This document shows, in pieces, positions 6,271 through 9,991 of a stretch of 9,991 nucleotides of DNA (the first letter of the stretch is position 1; each line of letters begins with the position of its first letter). Under the pieces are notes generated by a model. It was not told the DNA's origin and ran no database searches. It saw only the letters and a list, made by a program, of their open reading frames with translations. The stretch is from assembly GCA_002477465.1 (NCBI GenBank), contig DLPV01000034.1:1-9991 (forward strand), read 5' to 3'. Source of the DNA: Gammaproteobacteria bacterium UBA7449 (lineage in GTDB: Bacteria; Pseudomonadota; Gammaproteobacteria; Pseudomonadales; Pseudohongiellaceae). Position numbers and translations under genes: made by a program.

Positions 6271-7539
6271 TTGTTCTGGATTTATACTGCCCTCCTGTTT
6301 TTGCTTGCGGCGCTGTTTGTGCTTCTTCCCCTTTGGCTGCGCGCTCGCGCTGATGAGGAAGATCCCGAACTCAGAAAACAAGCCAATGTCGCCTTGTTTC
6401 AAGAGCGCAGTGACGAACTGGAAGCTGATCTCTCTGCGGGTAATATCGATCAGCAGCAGTTTGACACTTTGTTAGCAGAGCTTCAGCGTGGTCTGTTGGC
6501 GGATGTTGAGCTCAGTGAAAACCCGAAAGCACAGAGCGCTACCGGCAAGAAAAAATCCGCCAGGAAGCAAGGCGCCACGCGCGACTCTTTTTTCTCCCTG
6601 ACCTATATGGCGCCGGCGGCTTTTGTCGCTTTGCTGCCTATCCTGGCCTACGGTCTCTATAACCAATGGGGATACATCGATGATGTGCAGGTTATGGATT
6701 TGTTTCAACGTACGGTTGATAACCAGGGTGACGCTGAAGAAGCGCGCGAATTAATTGTCACGATCGGAGAATTTGCCCAGGCGAATACCGAGATGCCATG
6801 GGCCTTTTATTTTCTGGCGGAAAACTTCGCTGCCATTGGGCTGTTTGAGCAAGCCCAGATCGCTTATCAGCGAGCAGCTGAAACACTGGAAGAGACACCC
6901 GAGAAGGCGCTGGTATTGGGGCGAGTCGCCATGTCGATGTATATCAACTCCGAATTCGAGTTCAGTGATGAAGTGCTGTCTGTGATTGAGCAGGCCAGGG
7001 CGATTAATCCTAACGAGATGTCCGTCCTGCAGCTTTTGGCCGCGGATGCAGAGCAGCGAGAGGATTTTAACGATGCCATCGACTATTGGCGCTTGATGAT
7101 TCAGGTAAATCCCAATAGTGAGTTTGCCCAGGAGTTGCGGTTCAGAATTTCTGCTGCACAGCAGCTACTTGCCCTGGACGAAGACGCAACGCAGGGACCA
7201 AGCGTCGATGTGAGTGTAAACCTCGCCGATAATCTGGCGCTGGATCCGAATCTGCGCGTATTTATAGCGGCGCGAAACGCTGAGCAGGAGGGGATGCCGC
7301 CGCTGGCTGCGATTGATACCACGGTAGGGGCATTGCCAGCGACTATTCGCCTGGATAATTCCTCCGCTGTAGGTCCATTTAATCTGGCCTCCGCAGAGAC
7401 GATCTATGTGTCGGTGCTGGTTTCAAACCGAGGCGTGGCCATGCCAAGTCCAGGTGACTATCGCGAAGTTTCAGAGAATTTCTCACCCAACGGTCAGCAT
7501 ACCGAAATCGCGCTAACGGTTTCTGAACGCTTACCCTGA
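6271..7539 (+). CDS. ccmI: cytochrome c-type biogenesis protein CcmI (TPR apocytochrome chaperone)
   Basis: CcmI binds the C-terminal helix of apocytochromes c and brings them to the CcmF-CcmH ligation complex. It has 422 residues. A first membrane helix (about 3-22) is followed by a cytoplasmic loop rich in charged residues and glutamine (about 24-108). This loop holds the family pattern of a Glu/Asp-rich stretch, LRKQANVALFQER and ELQRGLLAD. The second helix is at about 112-130, and a periplasmic TPR region with helix pairs spans about 165-290. The C-terminal beta-rich domain (about 301-410) contains VSVNLAD, VFIAARNAEQ and GALPATIRLD, typical of gammaproteobacterial CcmI. The start is TTG at 6271, with GGGA (6259-6262) 8 bases upstream. 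No ATG lies near the N-terminal helix, which must be included. It follows ccmH by 24 bases. Confidence 0.94.
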   Translation: MFWIYTALLFLLAALFVLLPLWLRARADEEDPELRKQANVALFQERSDELEADLSAGNIDQQQFDTLLAELQRGLLADVELSENPKAQSATGKKKSARKQGATRDSFFSLTYMAPAAFVALLPILAYGLYNQWGYIDDVQVMDLFQRTVDNQGDAEEARELIVTIGEFAQANTEMPWAFYFLAENFAAIGLFEQAQIAYQRAAETLEETPEKALVLGRVAMSMYINSEFEFSDEVLSVIEQARAINPNEMSVLQLLAADAEQREDFNDAIDYWRLMIQVNPNSEFAQELRFRISAAQQLLALDEDATQGPSVDVSVNLADNLALDPNLRVFIAARNAEQEGMPPLAAIDTTVGALPATIRLDNSSAVGPFNLASAETIYVSVLVSNRGVAMPSPGDYREVSENFSPNGQHTEIALTVSERLP

Positions 7540-7563
7540 TACTCGCCGGCTCGCCAAATCCAT

Positions 7564-8187
7564 ATGTACTGGACCGAGTTTCTTACTATCGCGCTGGCGC
7601 ACCTCTTTGCGGTGGCTTCGCCTGGGCCTGATTTTGCCATTGTTGTGCGGCAAAGTGTGGCAAGTGGTACCCGAATCGGAATTTGGACCAGTGCCGGTGT
7701 GGGTTGCGGTATCCTGGTACATGTCGCCTACTGCACTCTGGGGGTGGCAATCCTGCTCACGCAGTCCGATGGTCTGTTCTCAGCCATGAAGTATTTGGCG
7801 GCTGCCTACCTGGCCTATCTTGGTGTGCAATCGCTGCGGGCAAAGCCTCACTCGGAGACTGAGTTACACCTGGAAGATGCGCCTGCGCTTGCCCCGCGAC
7901 AGGCATTCCTGCGCGGATTTTTAACCAACGGCCTCAACCCCAAGGCAACGCTGTTTTTTCTGGCCCTGTTCACCGTGGTCATCAATAGTAATACCCCTGC
8001 CTTCATTCAGGTCTTATACGGAGGCTACCTGGCTCTCGCAACATTCGCCTGGTTTGCCATGCTGTCATCGATATTGGGTAGGGTGAAGGTGCGACGGTTC
8101 ATGTTGAGGTCGGGCGTTTGGTTTGAGCGCTGCATGGGGGTGCTATTGCTGCTCCTGGCAGTGCAGATCACGCTAAGCAACCAATAG
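7564..8187 (+). CDS. LysE/RhtB family amino acid exporter
   Basis: This is probably an inner-membrane exporter of amino acids or related metabolites (LysE/RhtB family, which includes homoserine/threonine exporters). It has 207 residues, the usual family length, with about six hydrophobic segments. The family signature ASPGPDFAIVVRQSVASGTR is at 18-37. The mid-protein stretch FLRGFLTNGLNPKATLFF (118-135) matches the conserved FxxGxxxNxxNPK region. The substrate cannot be told from sequence. It starts 24 bases after the ccmI stop with no clear ribosome site or promoter between, so it may be read from the ccm mRNA. A functional link to cytochrome c maturation is not expected. It precedes the moaA promoter region. 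Confidence 0.9.
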   Translation: MYWTEFLTIALAHLFAVASPGPDFAIVVRQSVASGTRIGIWTSAGVGCGILVHVAYCTLGVAILLTQSDGLFSAMKYLAAAYLAYLGVQSLRAKPHSETELHLEDAPALAPRQAFLRGFLTNGLNPKATLFFLALFTVVINSNTPAFIQVLYGGYLALATFAWFAMLSSILGRVKVRRFMLRSGVWFERCMGVLLLLLAVQITLSNQ

Positions 8188-8210
8188 CGTCGGTATTTAC
8201 GGCCCCGGGC

Positions 8211-8240
8211 TTACCCAAATTAGCCGGACTGGGGTATAGT
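8211..8240 (+). promoter_or_regulatory. candidate moaA promoter (possibly leaderless mRNA)
   Basis: TATAGT (8235-8240) is a good -10 match (one mismatch). An 18-base spacer separates it from a weak -35, TTACCC (8211-8216). Transcription would begin about 7 bases on, at or next to the moaA ATG (8248). The 60-base gap from the exporter gene leaves no room for a molybdenum-cofactor riboswitch. An imperfect hairpin (8205-8211 with 8222-8227) overlaps the -35 but has no T-run. Confidence 0.45.
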
Positions 8241-8247
8241 TGCCGTT

Positions 8248-9255
8248 ATGAGCGATGCATCATTCCCAGACAAACTGGTCGACAAGTTCGGGCGCCACAT
8301 TGACTACATTCGGCTGTCGGTGACAGACCGTTGCGATTTTCGCTGCGTCTATTGTATGACCGAGGATATGACTTTCCTCCCCAGAAAGCAGATCCTGTCG
8401 TTGGAAGAGCTATATCAGGTGGCGCGTGCATTTACTGAGCTGGGCGTTAAAAAAATCAGACTCACTGGTGGCGAGCCAATGGTTCGCACCGACGTCATGT
8501 CTTTGATCGAGAAGCTCGGGGCCTTGCCTGGTTTAAAAGAACTGCTGCTGACCACCAATGGAGCGCAACTGGATAAGTATGCGGCACCATTAAAGGCTGC
8601 GGGCGTAAACAGAATTAATATTAGTATCGACAGTCTCGATGCCGAGCTCTTCAAGCGAATTTCTCGTGTGGGTAAACTCGAGAAAGTGCTAGCCGGCATA
8701 GATGCAGCAATTGCTCAGGGGTTCGAGCGTATTCGTTTGAATTCAGTGGTGATGCGCGGCTACAACGAAGATGAAGTACTTGCGCTGACGGATTACGCGA
8801 TTGCACGCGGTATTGATATCGCCTTTATCGAAGAGATGCCGCTGGGCGAAGCCTCTGATCATGCCAGAGAGGAAACCACCTGCAGCAACGACTGGGTGCG
8901 CGAACAAATCGAACAGAAGTACCAACTCGTCAACAGTGCTTCGAGGACTGCGGGCCCATCGCGATACGCGCAACTTGTGGATTACCAGAGTCGGATTGGG
9001 TTTATCTCTCCGGTAACCCATAATTTCTGTGAAGACTGCAATCGGGTCAGAGTCACCGTTGAAGGCAGGCTGCTGCTTTGTCTCGGTAACGAACACTCGG
9101 TGGATTTGCGCGCTATTTTGCGCGATGAATCAAAAACCCATGACGATTTAAAGCGTGCATTAATCGCCTCTATGGATATCAAGCCCGAGCGGCATTACTT
9201 CTATGACAAGGATCACGCACAGCCCGTTAGGCTAATGAACATGACAGGTGGCTAA
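8248..9255 (+). CDS. moaA: GTP 3',8-cyclase MoaA
   Basis: MoaA is a radical SAM enzyme that converts GTP to 3',8-cyclo-7,8-dihydro-GTP in the first step of molybdenum cofactor synthesis. MoaC completes that step. It has 335 residues, close to E. coli MoaA (329). The N-terminal SAM cluster motif is SVTDRCDFRCVYCM (24-37), with Cys29, Cys33 and Cys36. GGEP lies at 74-77. The second, GTP-binding cluster uses Cys261, Cys264 and Cys278, in FCEDCNRVRV and LLLC, with Arg266 and Arg268 in the conserved NRVRV stretch. The chain ends in the functionally important Gly-Gly tail. All key residues are intact. There is no Shine-Dalgarno at normal distance from the ATG; GGGG at 8231-8234 is 13 bases away. 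moaC, moaD and moaE are not in the window. Confidence 0.97.
   Translation: MSDASFPDKLVDKFGRHIDYIRLSVTDRCDFRCVYCMTEDMTFLPRKQILSLEELYQVARAFTELGVKKIRLTGGEPMVRTDVMSLIEKLGALPGLKELLLTTNGAQLDKYAAPLKAAGVNRINISIDSLDAELFKRISRVGKLEKVLAGIDAAIAQGFERIRLNSVVMRGYNEDEVLALTDYAIARGIDIAFIEEMPLGEASDHAREETTCSNDWVREQIEQKYQLVNSASRTAGPSRYAQLVDYQSRIGFISPVTHNFCEDCNRVRVTVEGRLLLCLGNEHSVDLRAILRDESKTHDDLKRALIASMDIKPERHYFYDKDHAQPVRLMNMTGG
9246..9251 (+). promoter_or_regulatory. moaB ribosome binding site inside moaA
   Basis: AGGTGG at 9246-9251 lies within the last codons of moaA (Thr-Gly-Gly) and 7 bases before the TTG at 9259. It supports TTG as the real moaB start and suggests coupling of the two genes, whose coding regions are 3 bases apart. 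Confidence 0.6.
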
Positions 9256-9258
9256 ACC

Positions 9259-9765
9259 TTGGATAGCAAAATTCCTCTCTCACTCGCCGTTGTAACCGTT
9301 TCCGATACCCGCACGGAAGATACAGACAAGTCTGGTCAGGTATTGATTGCATGTTTGCAAGAGGCGGGGCATCAGCTACATAGCAAGCGCATTGTGAAAG
9401 ATGATGTCTACCAGTTGCGTTCAGAGGTGTCTCAACTCATTGCAGACGATAGCGTTAATGGGATTCTCACGACCGGCGGTACGGGGTTTACCGATCGGGA
9501 CAATACCCTGATAGCAATTCAGCCTTTGCTGGACAAGCATATCGAGGGCTTTGGAGAGCTGTTTCGCCAGCTATCCTATGAAGAGATTGGTACCTCAACG
9601 ATCCAGTCGCGGGTGTTTGCCGGTCTGGTAAACCGAACTATCGTTTTCTGTCTGCCGGGTTCTCCCGGCGCCTGTCGCACCGGCTGGAATGGAATTGTTG
9701 CTCAGCAGCTCGATAGTACTCACAAGCCCTGCAATTTTGTCGATAAGCTCATCGTTGACAGGTAG
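9259..9765 (+). CDS. moaB: molybdenum cofactor biosynthesis protein MoaB
   Basis: MoaB belongs to the MoaB/Mog family, which binds molybdopterin. In species lacking MogA, MoaB-type proteins can adenylylate molybdopterin before molybdate insertion. It has 168 residues, against 170 in E. coli. The family motifs are TTGGTGFTDRDNT (71-83), GFGELFRQLSYEEIGTST (97-114), and LPGSPGACRTGW (132-143). With the C-terminal THKPCNF, these resemble E. coli MoaB more than MogA. The start is TTG with AGGTGG 7 bases upstream. No ATG occurs before the first conserved strand. The gene ends in tandem TAG codons (9763-9768). It is almost certainly cotranscribed with moaA. Confidence 0.95.
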   Translation: MDSKIPLSLAVVTVSDTRTEDTDKSGQVLIACLQEAGHQLHSKRIVKDDVYQLRSEVSQLIADDSVNGILTTGGTGFTDRDNTLIAIQPLLDKHIEGFGELFRQLSYEEIGTSTIQSRVFAGLVNRTIVFCLPGSPGACRTGWNGIVAQQLDSTHKPCNFVDKLIVDR

Positions 9766-9791
9766 TAGACCGCTTTGCTGGCTCAGCTAAA

Positions 9792-9991
9792 TCACGCCAC
9801 GCTTGCCCTGACCATCGCCAATACCGCCAAGCTAGACTGCGACTGCCTCTGGGCTCGAGCCTCTATATGAGGCAGCACATCAGAATCCACTAAAATCCCC
9901 GGGCCGACTTTCTCGAGCATAGCCTCGCTGGACTCATAGTCCTGGTTGTCAGGTTCGCCATGCGGGTCGTGGCTGAAATGTATTAGATTCT
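9792..9991 (-). CDS. C-terminal end of an unidentified protein (partial)
   Basis: On the minus strand a reading frame enters from the right edge and runs 65 codons to a TGA at 9792-9794. The other frames are all interrupted here. About two thirds of its third codon positions are G or C, consistent with coding sequence. The visible part includes FSHDPHGEPDNQDYES, then LEKVGPGILVDSDVLPHIEA, and ends in a small hydrophobic segment, SSLAVLAMVRASVA. I do not recognise the family. It converges on moaB with 26 bases between the stops. A 4-bp hairpin, GCTG-GCT-CAGC (9777-9787), lies in the gap but has no T-run, so a shared terminator is not convincing. Confidence 0.55.
   Translation of the reverse strand, partial: NLIHFSHDPHGEPDNQDYESSEAMLEKVGPGILVDSDVLPHIEARAQRQSQSSLAVLAMVRASVA

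Noticed and set aside
8205..8227. Possible terminator between the exporter gene and moaA.
   Set aside because: The stem is six pairs with a bulge and there is no T-run after it.
1..9991. A new defence system, mobile element or other undescribed multi-gene system.
   Set aside because: Every complete gene belongs to a well-known family (Ccm, LysE/RhtB, MoaA, MoaB). There are no integrases, transposases, long repeats or abrupt composition changes visible.

Overview
The window is a gammaproteobacterial chromosome segment. It is about half G+C and densely coding, and almost everything reads on the + strand. The proteins read most like those of Pseudomonas and marine relatives: the CcmC N-terminus, the long CcmF, CcmH and CcmI as separate proteins, and the gene order all fit. 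That is inference from recalled families, not from a search. There are no tRNAs, rRNAs, CRISPR arrays, insertion sequences or phage genes.

Region 1 (about 96-7539) is a complete System I cytochrome c maturation cluster in the order ccmA-B-C-D-E-F-G-H-I. CcmA, B, C and D form the ABC-type complex that loads heme onto the periplasmic chaperone CcmE and releases holo-CcmE. CcmF, with the apocytochrome chaperone CcmI and the thiol proteins CcmG and CcmH, transfers that heme to CXXCH motifs of secreted apocytochromes. Key residues are present in each protein: Walker motifs in CcmA, WWD motifs and paired histidines in CcmC and CcmF, the heme-attaching His124 of CcmE, CXXC in CcmG and LRCXXCQN in CcmH. 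Three gene pairs (A/B, D/E, G/H) overlap by ATGA, implying translational coupling. The only sizeable internal gaps are B-C (about 110 nt, with promoter-like elements) and F-G (about 95 nt, with a weak hairpin).

Region 2 (7564-8187) is a LysE/RhtB-type exporter 24 nt after ccmI, possibly read through from the ccm operon.

Region 3 (8211-9765) is moaA-moaB for molybdenum cofactor synthesis. It has its own promoter-like sequence so close to the moaA ATG that the mRNA may be leaderless. moaB starts with TTG, and its ribosome binding site lies inside the last codons of moaA.

Region 4 (9792-9991) is the 3' end of an unidentified minus-strand gene converging on moaB.

No undescribed system is evident. 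The points worth a second look are a CcmF WWD-motif variant, a YCLPC active site in CcmG, promoter candidates inside the ccm cluster, the possible leaderless moaA mRNA, and the unidentified edge gene.
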